Below are positions 14,881 through 21,968 of a DNA stretch of 39,664 bases, piece after piece; within the stretch, counting starts at the first letter, position 1; each line of letters opens with the position of its first letter. The notes beneath the pieces are model-generated. The model saw only the letters and a program-made list of their open reading frames with translations, ran no database searches and was not told where the DNA came from. The DNA is from an uncultured Ruminococcus sp. (GTDB lineage: Bacteria > Bacillota_A > Clostridia > Oscillospirales > Ruminococcaceae): NCBI GenBank assembly GCA_946629405.1, contig CAMOXW010000202.1, positions 1 to 39,664 of the forward strand. The letters run 5' to 3'. The position numbers and the translations under genes were made by a program.

Positions 14881-15417
14881 TTATTATCCTCCGGTGATTT
14901 ACTTCTGAAATTTTAGTTATACTTCATTTTCATATCTGAAAAGCGGAAGCATCAGTAAATGGTTTTATAAAAGCCTCCGGATTTCAAAAAAAGATAAGAA
15001 AAGATAAGAATATAAATTATTGTTGTTGTAGTATAGTCGGTTGAAAAGTTGGAATCGTTCTCATCCGACGTTATACAGCCCTTAGCTTGTCAACAGAGAT
15101 GTGTGGCAGAAATTTTGAAAGCTTTGAAAATATTCCTGACACCTTATTTTTGAGTTGATACTGTGGGCATATGTTGAGAAAAAGCAGATAAATTTGTTTA
15201 TAACCGGCACTTTTACCGGTATAGATTTTCCTCATCGGAGGAAAATGTTTGATGTTGAAAGTGGGACTGTGTGGAAAAAACATTTTTCCGGGGAAATAAT
15301 TCTGCCTGCTGTAAGACTTTTTTCTCTCCACAGAACTTTTAACACACTGTTGAAAACTTGGTTGAAAAGCATACTTTCAACATATTCAACGTTAACTTAT
15401 CTGTTGGATGAAAAGAC
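14881..15417. other. dnaA-dnaN spacer: candidate left half of a bipartite oriC
   Basis: This 537-base stretch has no convincing gene. It holds a run of DnaA-box-like nonamers in the form TGTTGAAAA or TGTGGAAAA (complement TTTTCCACA): 15253-15261, 15270-15278, 15348-15356, 15360-15368, and in the opposite sense 15374-15382. Two copies are spaced exactly 12 bases. AAGATAAGAA is duplicated in tandem at 14991-15010, next to AT-rich sequence. A 12-of-14 match to the Bacillus Noc site consensus lies at 15284-15297. The placement is like the incC-type region between dnaA and dnaN in Bacillus. Confidence 0.6.
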
Positions 15418-16788
15418 TTACGCCTTGCTCTTATCCCTGATATTTTTTATGAGGTCCTCAACAAGTGACTTCAGATTCGGGTCTTTTTCCATTGAATCCG
15501 TAACGCTTGATACAGAATAAACAATGGTAGAATGGTCTCTGCCGCCGAATTCAGTACCTATTGCTGCAAGGGGCATCTCGGTTATCTCGCGGACTATGTA
15601 AATGGCTACCTTACGCGCAATTGACACGCTTGAATGACGCTTGTTCGAGCGTATATCATCCGGCGATACGCCGTAAAGGTTCGATACCTCGGAGATTATC
15701 TTCTCTACCGTGATCGGGATAGGCTGCTCGTCGGTCAGGACATCCCTTATAACGCTCTGAGCCATTGAAATAGTTATGGGACTCCCTGCAAAGTGGTTGA
15801 GAGCCTTCAGTCTTATTACAGCTCCCTCTATCTGGCGGATGTTGGATTTGAGGCGGTTTGCCATGAATTCCGCGACTTCGCTCGGCATTTTCAGGTCGAG
15901 AAGCTCGGATTTCCTGTTGATTATAGCGAGCCTTGTCTCGTAATCCGGCGCGGATATATCAGCTATAAGACCTCCCATGAATCTGCCGACAAGACGCTCC
16001 TCAAGGCCGTGGAGCTCCGTAGGCGGCTTATCCGAGGTGATAACTATCTGGTGCTTCTCCTTGTGGAGGATATTGAATGTGTGGAAGAATTCCTCCTGCA
16101 TACGCTCTTTGTTAGCGAAGAACTGGATATCGTCGATGAGGAGGATATCAGCGTTCCTGTACTTGTCGTGGAAATCAGAGATAAGACCCTTATTGAGCGC
16201 ATTTACAAGGTCGCTGCCGAAGGTCTCGCTGGTGATATAGACAATGTTGAAGTCGGGACGGTTCTTGCGGACCTCGTTTGCAATAGCAGTTATGAGGTGG
16301 GTCTTGCCCATGCCGGAAGGACCATATATGAACAGCGGGTTATAGACAGGGACTGCCTGTTCTCCGCAGCTTTTTGCAACTGATTTGCTGCACGCGAGGG
16401 CAAACTCGTTCGATCTGCCCTCGATGAAGGTATCAAAGGTGTAGTCGTAATTTGCAAATTTGTACTTCTGCTCAAGCTCAGCGTGTTTCTGTTCAAGCTC
16501 AGCATCGGTCGGGATCTTGATATTTTCAGAATGGTCTGACTCGAGCTCGACCACAATATTCACATCAAAGCCGAGGATATGCCTGAAAGCCTCATTGAGT
16601 GTTTCTCCGTACTTACCGATGATTATTGTCTTCTGAAACTCTGTCTGTATGCTGAAAACGGCATCTGTACCGTTGAAGCTTACTGGTTTTAGCTGATTTA
16701 TCCAAGTGGTGATTGCGACCTCAGGGATCTTATCGTTTTCAAGGCAGTATTTTTTAACGTTTTCAAAAACTTCTTCAAACGAATTCAT
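15418..16788 (-). CDS. dnaA: Chromosomal replication initiator DnaA
   Basis: DnaA binds DnaA boxes and opens the origin. The 456 residues comprise domain I (1-80), a linker domain II (about 81-112) with a short internal duplication AELEQKHAELEQK, the AAA+ domain III with Walker A GPSGMGKT at 156-163 and Walker B LLIDDIQFF, and domain IV with the DNA-binding signature GGRDHSTIVYSV near the C-terminus. ATG 16788 follows GGAGGTTAAAC. A near-consensus promoter (16870-16898) and a palindrome in the leader (16816-16830) suggest control, including possible autoregulation. Confidence 0.98.
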   Translation of the reverse strand: MNSFEEVFENVKKYCLENDKIPEVAITTWINQLKPVSFNGTDAVFSIQTEFQKTIIIGKYGETLNEAFRHILGFDVNIVVELESDHSENIKIPTDAELEQKHAELEQKYKFANYDYTFDTFIEGRSNEFALACSKSVAKSCGEQAVPVYNPLFIYGPSGMGKTHLITAIANEVRKNRPDFNIVYITSETFGSDLVNALNKGLISDFHDKYRNADILLIDDIQFFANKERMQEEFFHTFNILHKEKHQIVITSDKPPTELHGLEERLVGRFMGGLIADISAPDYETRLAIINRKSELLDLKMPSEVAEFMANRLKSNIRQIEGAVIRLKALNHFAGSPITISMAQSVIRDVLTDEQPIPITVEKIISEVSNLYGVSPDDIRSNKRHSSVSIARKVAIYIVREITEMPLAAIGTEFGGRDHSTIVYSVSSVTDSMEKDPNLKSLVEDLIKNIRDKSKA

Positions 16789-16815
16789 GTTTAACCTCCG
16801 TATAAATTTTTAACT

Positions 16816-16830
16816 GGAAGATTATCTTCC
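16816..16830. promoter_or_regulatory. Palindrome in the dnaA leader
   Basis: GGAAGATTATCTTCC is a perfect inverted repeat (seven-base arms, one central base) located between the dnaA promoter and its start codon. It overlaps a TTCCCGGGAG core (10 of 14 to the Noc consensus at 16825-16838). It could be an operator or a leader hairpin. Confidence 0.4.
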
Positions 16831-16869
16831 CGGGAGCTTTAATTGCATAGCTGCCCACAATACATTATT

Positions 16870-16898
16870 ATTATATCATAAACGGCTTGAAATTGCAA
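16870..16898 (-). promoter_or_regulatory. dnaA promoter
   Basis: On the minus strand TTGCAA and TATAAT are 17 bases apart, and the -10 has a TG extension. The leader to the ATG at 16788 is about 75 bases. An ATT triplet run overlaps the -10 (16864-16874). Confidence 0.65.
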
Positions 16899-17035
16899 GC
16901 TATTTTATATATTAAAAAGGATAGAAAATCAATTTATTTTCCACACCTAAATTGACATATTGTTGAAAACTGTGTTGAATCAGTGGCGAAACTCACTCCG
17001 AAATGGCGTTTTTTGCGAAAAAATCTGTTGAAAAG

Positions 17036-17044
17036 TTATTCACA
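17036..17044 (+). other. Consensus DnaA box
   Basis: TTATTCACA fits TTATNCACA exactly. It follows immediately on a GTTGAAAAGTT (17027-17037) that also occurs at 15040-15050 in the other spacer. Confidence 0.75.
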
Positions 17045-17252
17045 CAGCTGTTATTTAACATAATTTTCAAAAAAATCAACAGTCCGAGCACTTATCTGCT
17101 GCGTCTTTATTCCTGATAAATTATTCTAAGCAATATGCAGCTTCAAATGATATCTAATGTTCAATATGATTAAAAATCAATGCCGGTTCGATGAATCCAA
17201 TTGGTGAAAAATATGAAAATATTTTTTTTCAAAAAAAATTTTCAGGAATTAC

Positions 17253-17281
17253 TTGACATCAATTCTATTTTAAGTTATAAT
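17253..17281 (+). promoter_or_regulatory. Consensus promoter of rpmH
   Basis: TTGACA at 17253-17258 and TATAAT at 17276-17281 with a 17-base spacer, an exact sigma-A consensus. The leader of about 105 bases contains a hairpin ACCGCG...CGCGGT near 17335-17352. Such strength fits a ribosomal protein gene. Confidence 0.8.
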
Positions 17282-17392
17282 CTATTAGTGTAATGCTGAC
17301 AGCTATGTCTGCATATTCTACAACGATTTGAATACCGCGTATATCCGCGGTGTTCTCAGTATATCATCAGAGCAGAGAGGAGGACCTGCATC

Positions 17393-17527
17393 ATGAAAAG
17401 AACTTACCAGCCTAAGAAGCTCCACAGAAAGAAAGAGCACGGCTTTATGAAGAGAATGGCTACCAAGAACGGCAGAAAGGTTTTAGCTCGTAGAAGATCT
17501 AAGGGCAGAGCAAGATTAACTCACTGA
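17393..17527 (+). CDS. rpmH: 50S ribosomal protein L34
   Basis: The 44-residue L34 protein of the large ribosomal subunit, too short for most gene finders' default cut-off but unmistakable: it starts [18 protein letters not shown], continues [17 protein letters not shown] and ends [15 protein letters not shown] stands before the ATG at 17393. It is the first gene of the usual rpmH-rnpA-yidD-yidC-jag cluster beside dnaA and has an exact consensus promoter and its own terminator. Confidence 0.97.
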   Translation: MKRTYQPKKLHRKKEHGFMKRMATKNGRKVLARRRSKGRARLTH

Positions 17528-17534
17528 CGACGCT

Positions 17535-17566
17535 GACCACAAAATATATTTTTGTGGTCTTTTTTG
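17535..17566 (+). terminator. Terminator between rpmH and rnpA
   Basis: GACCACAAAA and its complement TTTTGTGGTC form a ten-base stem with a short loop, followed by six or more T. It would end much of the rpmH message, so that rnpA is made at a lower level. Confidence 0.85.
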
Positions 17567-17611
17567 TTAGAGCCTGCCCCTTTTATGGGCAAGCCTACCT
17601 ATGGTGTATTT

Positions 17612-17980
17612 ATGCTTTATACGGAAATATTAAACGATAACAAGGATTTCCTTGCCATTTATAGGAAAGGTAAATTCTCCGCATCTAAATACTCGGTCAT
17701 ATATGTCAGACCTAACGGCAGACCCTTTAACCGCCTCGGCATTACCGCCGGCAAAAAGATAGGAAATGCCGTCCACCGCAACCGCGCTAAACGCCTTATC
17801 CGTCTGGCTTACCGCTTCTGTGAGGCAGAGCTGCCTGTCGGGATAGATGTTGTGATCGTCGCAAGAGCTGCGGTTTGTGAGATAAAATCACAGGAGTACT
17901 GCGCGTATATGAAAAAGTACGGCGTCAGCGACATCAACAGGATGTTTAGGAGCTTTCCTCCGGGAAAACCGAAAAAATGA
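17612..17980 (+). CDS. rnpA: Ribonuclease P protein component
   Basis: The protein subunit of RNase P, which helps the catalytic RNA trim tRNA 5' leaders. The 122 residues start MLYTEILNDNKDFLAIYRKG and contain the family's RNA-contact signature around NAVHRNRAKRLIRLAYR. An open frame extends upstream to 17552, but that part overlaps the rpmH terminator; the ATG at 17612 gives the normal length, although its ribosome site is weak (GGTG). It overlaps yidD by four bases. Confidence 0.93.
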   Translation: MLYTEILNDNKDFLAIYRKGKFSASKYSVIYVRPNGRPFNRLGITAGKKIGNAVHRNRAKRLIRLAYRFCEAELPVGIDVVIVARAAVCEIKSQEYCAYMKKYGVSDINRMFRSFPPGKPKK

Positions 17981-18273
17981 AGTATATCGCCATGCTTCTG
18001 ATAAAATTCTATCAGAAGTGCATTTCTCCGCTGTTTCCGGCTAAATGTAAATATCACCCAACGTGCAGTGCTTATGCTATGACGGCTTTCAGAAGATTCG
18101 GCTTCATCAGAGGCTTTCTTCTTGCCGGCTGGAGGATACTGCGCTGCAATCCGTGGTCAATGGGCGGCTACGATCCGGTTCCGGAAAAATTTACGTTCAG
18201 GGTCAGAAAATACGACTATGACGAAATGTTCCCGGATGACGGCAATGAAGAAAATGAAGATGACAAATATTAA
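17977..18273 (+). CDS. yidD: Membrane protein insertion efficiency factor YidD
   Basis: YidD is a small membrane-associated protein thought to aid YidC-dependent insertion. The 98 residues match the family closely: IKFYQKCISPLFPAKCKYHP, the cysteine motif TCSAYAMTAFRRFG, then GWRILRCNPWSMGGYDPVP. The acidic tail after residue 80 (many Asp/Glu) is longer than the core family. The start overlaps rnpA by ATGA and yidC follows 12 bases later. Confidence 0.95.
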   Translation: MKYIAMLLIKFYQKCISPLFPAKCKYHPTCSAYAMTAFRRFGFIRGFLLAGWRILRCNPWSMGGYDPVPEKFTFRVRKYDYDEMFPDDGNEENEDDKY

Positions 18274-18285
18274 GAGGGATGAATA

Positions 18286-19407
18286 TTGAACGCTATCTAT
18301 GATATTATCGGTGTCCCCTTCGGATACCTCATGATGCTTATCTATAAGATCTTCGGGAACTATGCTGTCTCGATCATCGTTTTCACTGTTGTGACAAAGC
18401 TGCTGCTCTTCCCGGTCAACTACAAGACCCAGAAGAATTCCGCGCGTATGCAGCTCCTTACCCCTAAGCTCGATAAGCTTCGCAAGAGCTACGCTAATAA
18501 CCCCCAGAGGCTCCAGCAGGAACAGCAGAAGCTCTACGTCGAGGAAGGCATAAATCCTATGGGAAGCTGCCTCCCTGCATTTATCCAGATGTTCCTCCTG
18601 TTCGGTATCCTGGACGTTGTTTATAAGCCTATAACTCATATCCTGAGATTTGGTAAGGGAGTAAGAAGAGACGCCGCTGATATTGCCGGCACCAAGCTTT
18701 CTAACCTCAGATGTGAGCTCAAGATCATGGATAAGCTCAATGCGAATCCGTCTGATTTTGCCCACCTCAAGGGCGATTTTATGCAGAAGGTAAGCGATTT
18801 CAGCGATAATTTCACTATCTTCGGCGCTAATCTCGGAAAAACTCCTTCCTTTCACGTTGATTGGTCAAGCAAAGAGTCTGTCGTACTCTTCTTTATCCCC
18901 ATACTTGCAGGTCTGGCTCAGCTCATTTCCTCAGTTTACAGCCAGATCCACCAGAAAAAAGTAAATCCGAATATGCAGGGCGGAGGCTGCCTTACATTCA
19001 TGATGTATTTCATGCCGCTCCTCTCTGTATGGTTCGCATTCCAGGTACCTGCCGGCGTTGGTTTCTACTGGATATGGTCAGCACTTCTTTCCTTCATAAT
19101 CATGTTCTGCCTTAACCAGTATTTCACTCCCGAACGTACAGAGGCTATCAATGATAAGGAAAAGGAAAAAGCCCGCATCTACGCTGAAAAACACCCCGAG
19201 AAAAAGACATTCATGCAGAGAATGATCGAACAGCAGGAGCTCGTGAACCAGCAGCAGAATGCTGCCAATAACAGAAAAAAGAACGGCGAAAAGATATCCC
19301 GCTCGGAAATGAATAAGTATAACCGCGATAAACTTAAAGAAGCAAGAAAGCGTATGGCTGAAAAATACGGCGATATCTATGATGATTCAGATAATGATGA
19401 GGATTGA
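18286..19407 (+). CDS. yidC: Membrane protein insertase YidC/Oxa1
   Basis: The insertase for membrane proteins, alone or with SecYEG. The 373 residues show the Gram-positive type without a large periplasmic domain: first TM near residues 12-45 (YAVSIIVFTVVTKLLLFPVN), the cytoplasmic hairpin (SARMQLLTPKLDKLRKSY), the conserved GINPMGSCLPAFIQMFLLFG, further TMs from about 200 to 280, and a long basic, Gln-rich C-terminal tail of the ribosome-binding kind. No lipobox is seen. The start is TTG at 18286 with GAGGG upstream; an overlapping ATG is out of frame. Confidence 0.95.
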   Translation: MNAIYDIIGVPFGYLMMLIYKIFGNYAVSIIVFTVVTKLLLFPVNYKTQKNSARMQLLTPKLDKLRKSYANNPQRLQQEQQKLYVEEGINPMGSCLPAFIQMFLLFGILDVVYKPITHILRFGKGVRRDAADIAGTKLSNLRCELKIMDKLNANPSDFAHLKGDFMQKVSDFSDNFTIFGANLGKTPSFHVDWSSKESVVLFFIPILAGLAQLISSVYSQIHQKKVNPNMQGGGCLTFMMYFMPLLSVWFAFQVPAGVGFYWIWSALLSFIIMFCLNQYFTPERTEAINDKEKEKARIYAEKHPEKKTFMQRMIEQQELVNQQQNAANNRKKNGEKISRSEMNKYNRDKLKEARKRMAEKYGDIYDDSDNDED

Positions 19408-19428
19408 TTTCCTCAGGGAGGTATAAAT

Positions 19429-20526
19429 ATGACTGAGATATTTACAGCAAAATCTGTTGACGAGGCTAAGGCCCTCGCCGCAAAAAAATTCGGAAAGGAC
19501 ATAAGAGCTATCCGCTTCGAGATCATCGACGAGGGTAAAAAGGGCGTTTTCGGTATAGGTGCCAAGGACGCAAAGGTAAAGGCTACCTACAATGATCCCG
19601 CTGCCCCTGCTCAGAAGCCTGCTGCTCCCGCTGAAAAAAAGCCTGAGCCCGTAAAGAAGACGGAGGCTCCTGCAAAGCCCGCCGCAGATAATGTAAAACC
19701 TGCCGCACCTGCTGCTCCGGCAGAGGAAAAGAAGGCTGAACCCAAGCCTGCCGAGCCTGAGAATAAGCCCGTTGAAAAGAAAATTCCCGAGGATCCTTCA
19801 GTTGATAATTCTGACGATGAGGCTGACTATTCACTCGATAACTTCACCCTCATCGAGGACGAGAGCCTCATCAACCCCAAGGTCAAGATCGCAAGAGATT
19901 ATATCACAAGCATTCTCCGCGCTATGGGTGTTGAGGCTGAGTATAAAATATACCAGAACGAAACAGGCGCTGTTATCAATGTTGAAAGCGAAAATAACGG
20001 CACTATAATCGGCAGACGCGGCGAGACTCTCGACGCTATCCAGTACCTCTGCTCTATAATCGCTAACAAGGGCGATAAGGACTATTACAGGATCACTATC
20101 GACTGCCTCGGCTACAGAAGCAAGCGCAAGGATACCCTCGAGCAGCTCGCTGCCAAGGTCGCTAAGTCAGTCCTCAGAACAGGGAGATCTCAGCCCCTTG
20201 AGCCTATGAATCCCTATGAGAGAAGAGTTATCCACTCTGCTATCTCCAAGATAGAGGGAGTTTCTTCAAGATCAGTCGGCGAGGAGCCTTACAGAAAGAT
20301 CATTATTTCTTCAAATAACCCCAGAAGAAACGACAGACGCCGCGATGACCGCAGAGGCGGCGGCAGACGCAATGATCGTCGTAACGGTGGCGGAAGGAAC
20401 CGCGACAGAGAGGTAACAATGGAGCGCAAGTCCGTTGACCTTTCAACAAGCTTTGAGAAGGACTATAAGAGACCTAAGCCTGAGGACAGCATGGACTTCG
20501 GTCTTTACGGAAAAATAGAGCTTTAA
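19429..20526 (+). CDS. jag: KhpB/Jag RNA-binding protein with Jag_N, KH and R3H domains
   Basis: A single-strand RNA-binding protein (KhpB, also called Jag or EloR), linked in other Firmicutes to cell elongation and small-RNA function. The 365 residues are: Jag_N domain (about 1-55, MTEIFTAKSVDEAKALAAKK), a low-complexity Ala/Pro/Lys/Glu linker (about 56-135), a KH domain with IIGRRGETLDAIQYL, an R3H domain with NPYERRVIHSAISK, and an Arg/Gly/Asp-rich tail (about 300-330) ending GLYGKIEL. The linker and RG-rich tail are unusually long. GGGAGG precedes the ATG; a terminator follows. Confidence 0.93.
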   Translation: MTEIFTAKSVDEAKALAAKKFGKDIRAIRFEIIDEGKKGVFGIGAKDAKVKATYNDPAAPAQKPAAPAEKKPEPVKKTEAPAKPAADNVKPAAPAAPAEEKKAEPKPAEPENKPVEKKIPEDPSVDNSDDEADYSLDNFTLIEDESLINPKVKIARDYITSILRAMGVEAEYKIYQNETGAVINVESENNGTIIGRRGETLDAIQYLCSIIANKGDKDYYRITIDCLGYRSKRKDTLEQLAAKVAKSVLRTGRSQPLEPMNPYERRVIHSAISKIEGVSSRSVGEEPYRKIIISSNNPRRNDRRRDDRRGGGRRNDRRNGGGRNRDREVTMERKSVDLSTSFEKDYKRPKPEDSMDFGLYGKIEL

Positions 20527-20535
20527 GCTCATGAG

Positions 20536-20563
20536 CAACGGCAGCTTTTGCCGTTGTTTTTTT
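20536..20563 (+). terminator. Terminator after jag
   Basis: CAACGGC and GCCGTTG form a stem with a seven-base loop, followed by seven T. It separates the rnpA-to-jag run from mnmE. Confidence 0.85.
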
Positions 20564-20576
20564 AGGGGGGATAATT

Positions 20577-21938
20577 TTGTCAACTATTGCTGCTGTTTCA
20601 ACTCCTGACGCCGTCGGAGGTATCGCCGTTATCAGAATCTCAGGCGAAAAAGCCATTGAAGTTGCCGACAGGATATTCACTTCTGTCAGCGGAAAAAAAG
20701 CTGCTGATATGTCTGGATATACCTGTGCTTACGGCTTTGCTCATGACGGCAATGAGCGTCTTGATGACTGTATACTGACTGTTTTCCGCGCCCCTCACAG
20801 CTATACCGGCGAGGACACTGCCGAGATATCCTGTCACGGCGGTATCTATGTGACCCGGCGTGTGCTTCGTGCGGCTCTTGCGAACGGTGCAGTGAATGCG
20901 CTTCCGGGCGAGTACACTAAGCGTGCCTTTATGAATGGAAAGCTTGATCTTACTCAGGCTGAAGCGGTCATGGACTTGATTTCAGCCCGCAGCGATCGTG
21001 AAATGAAAATGGCTGAGGAGCTTCGCAGCGGTGCAGCATTCAGGAAAGCTGAGAGATGCTCCGGAAAGCTTATGAAAATTCTCGGCGACCTTGCGGCGTG
21101 GGCTGACTACCCGGAGGAGGATATCCCGGCTGTAAAACCAGAGGTCCTTCGTGAGGAACTTTCTGAGGTCCGCGGCGAACTTGCCTCACTTATTAAAAAC
21201 TACGATGCCGGACGAATAGTCCGTGAGGGTGTGCCGACAGCAATAGTCGGCAAGCCTAATGTGGGAAAATCAACTCTGTTCAATCTTCTTAGCGGCTGTC
21301 AGCGGAGCATAGTAACTGATATCGCAGGTACGACTCGTGATATTGTTGAGGAGACTGTGCGGCTCGGGGATATTGTTCTGAGGCTTTCAGACACAGCTGG
21401 CATCCGTGATACGGAAGATATTATCGAAGGTATAGGAGTAAGCATGGCTGAAAGTCTCATAGATTCAGCCGAGCTTGTGATTGCTGTTTTTGACGGAGGA
21501 TGTCCATGTACGGAGGATGATCTACGCCTTATTGATAAGATAAGTGACAGAAAAGCTATTGCTGTAATAAACAAAAGTGATAAAGAACAAATGTTTGATA
21601 ATAAATTTCTTACAGATAAAAATATACAAGCTGTATATATTTCTGCCAAAGAAAATAACGGCATCGACGACCTGAGAAATGCTATCGAGAAGATTTTCTG
21701 TATAAACATCAATTCCTTTAATACTGTAACTGCTGCAAATGAACGACAGAGAGCTTGCATTGAAAGTTCGATAAATTCAATTGATCTTGCAATCAATGCA
21801 ATTGGTAACGGTGAAATGCTTGACGCAATTAATGTTATTATTGACGATGCCGAGCAGAGGCTCCTTGAGCTGACAGGTAAGAAGGTCACGGATGCGGTTA
21901 TTGATGAAGTTTTTTCGAGATTCTGTGTTGGCAAATAA
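20577..21938 (+). CDS. mnmE: tRNA uridine-5-carboxymethylaminomethyl(34) synthesis GTPase MnmE
   Basis: The GTPase that with MnmG modifies the wobble uridine of several tRNAs. The 453 residues have the N-terminal folate-binding domain (1-120, STIAAVSTPDAVGGIAVIRI), helical domain, a G domain with GKPNVGKST and DTAGIRDT, and the C-terminal FCVGK motif whose cysteine is typical of MnmE. The start is TTG at 20577 after a run of six G. A parS site lies in the short gap before mnmG. The last third, from about 21540, is visibly richer in A/T than the first two thirds. Confidence 0.96.
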   Translation: MSTIAAVSTPDAVGGIAVIRISGEKAIEVADRIFTSVSGKKAADMSGYTCAYGFAHDGNERLDDCILTVFRAPHSYTGEDTAEISCHGGIYVTRRVLRAALANGAVNALPGEYTKRAFMNGKLDLTQAEAVMDLISARSDREMKMAEELRSGAAFRKAERCSGKLMKILGDLAAWADYPEEDIPAVKPEVLREELSEVRGELASLIKNYDAGRIVREGVPTAIVGKPNVGKSTLFNLLSGCQRSIVTDIAGTTRDIVEETVRLGDIVLRLSDTAGIRDTEDIIEGIGVSMAESLIDSAELVIAVFDGGCPCTEDDLRLIDKISDRKAIAVINKSDKEQMFDNKFLTDKNIQAVYISAKENNGIDDLRNAIEKIFCININSFNTVTAANERQRACIESSINSIDLAINAIGNGEMLDAINVIIDDAEQRLLELTGKKVTDAVIDEVFSRFCVGK

Positions 21939-21954
21939 TGTTTCACGTGAAACA
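21939..21954. other. parS site 1 (mnmE-mnmG gap)
   Basis: TGTTTCACGTGAAACA, an exact match to the 16-base bacterial parS. It lies between the mnmE stop and the mnmG ribosome-binding site. Confidence 0.92.
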
Positions 21955-21968
21955 AAAGGAGAATGCTT

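Larger units (their letters stand above)
16789..17392. other. dnaA-rpmH divergent spacer: candidate oriC with exact DnaA box
   Basis: A 604-base non-coding spacer where transcription diverges and the coding strand switches, the best place for the origin. It has one exact DnaA box (TTATTCACA, 17036-17044), a one-mismatch box TTTTCCACA at 16937-16945, and TGTTGAAAA nonamers at 16961-16969 and 17026-17034; GTTGAA copies at 16962 and 16974 are 12 bases apart, as in the other spacer. The DNA from about 17045 to 17250 is very AT-rich and may be the unwinding element. Outward promoters for dnaA and rpmH lie at its edges. Confidence 0.75.

Noticed and set aside
15071..15520. Open frames on both strands in the dnaA-dnaN spacer
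   Set aside because: AT-rich frames without ribosome sites, overlapping the candidate origin sequences.
18157..18855. Long minus-strand open frame antisense to yidC
   Set aside because: It lies wholly opposite yidC and yidD, whose products are clear; its translation has no family motifs and no ribosome site at the start.
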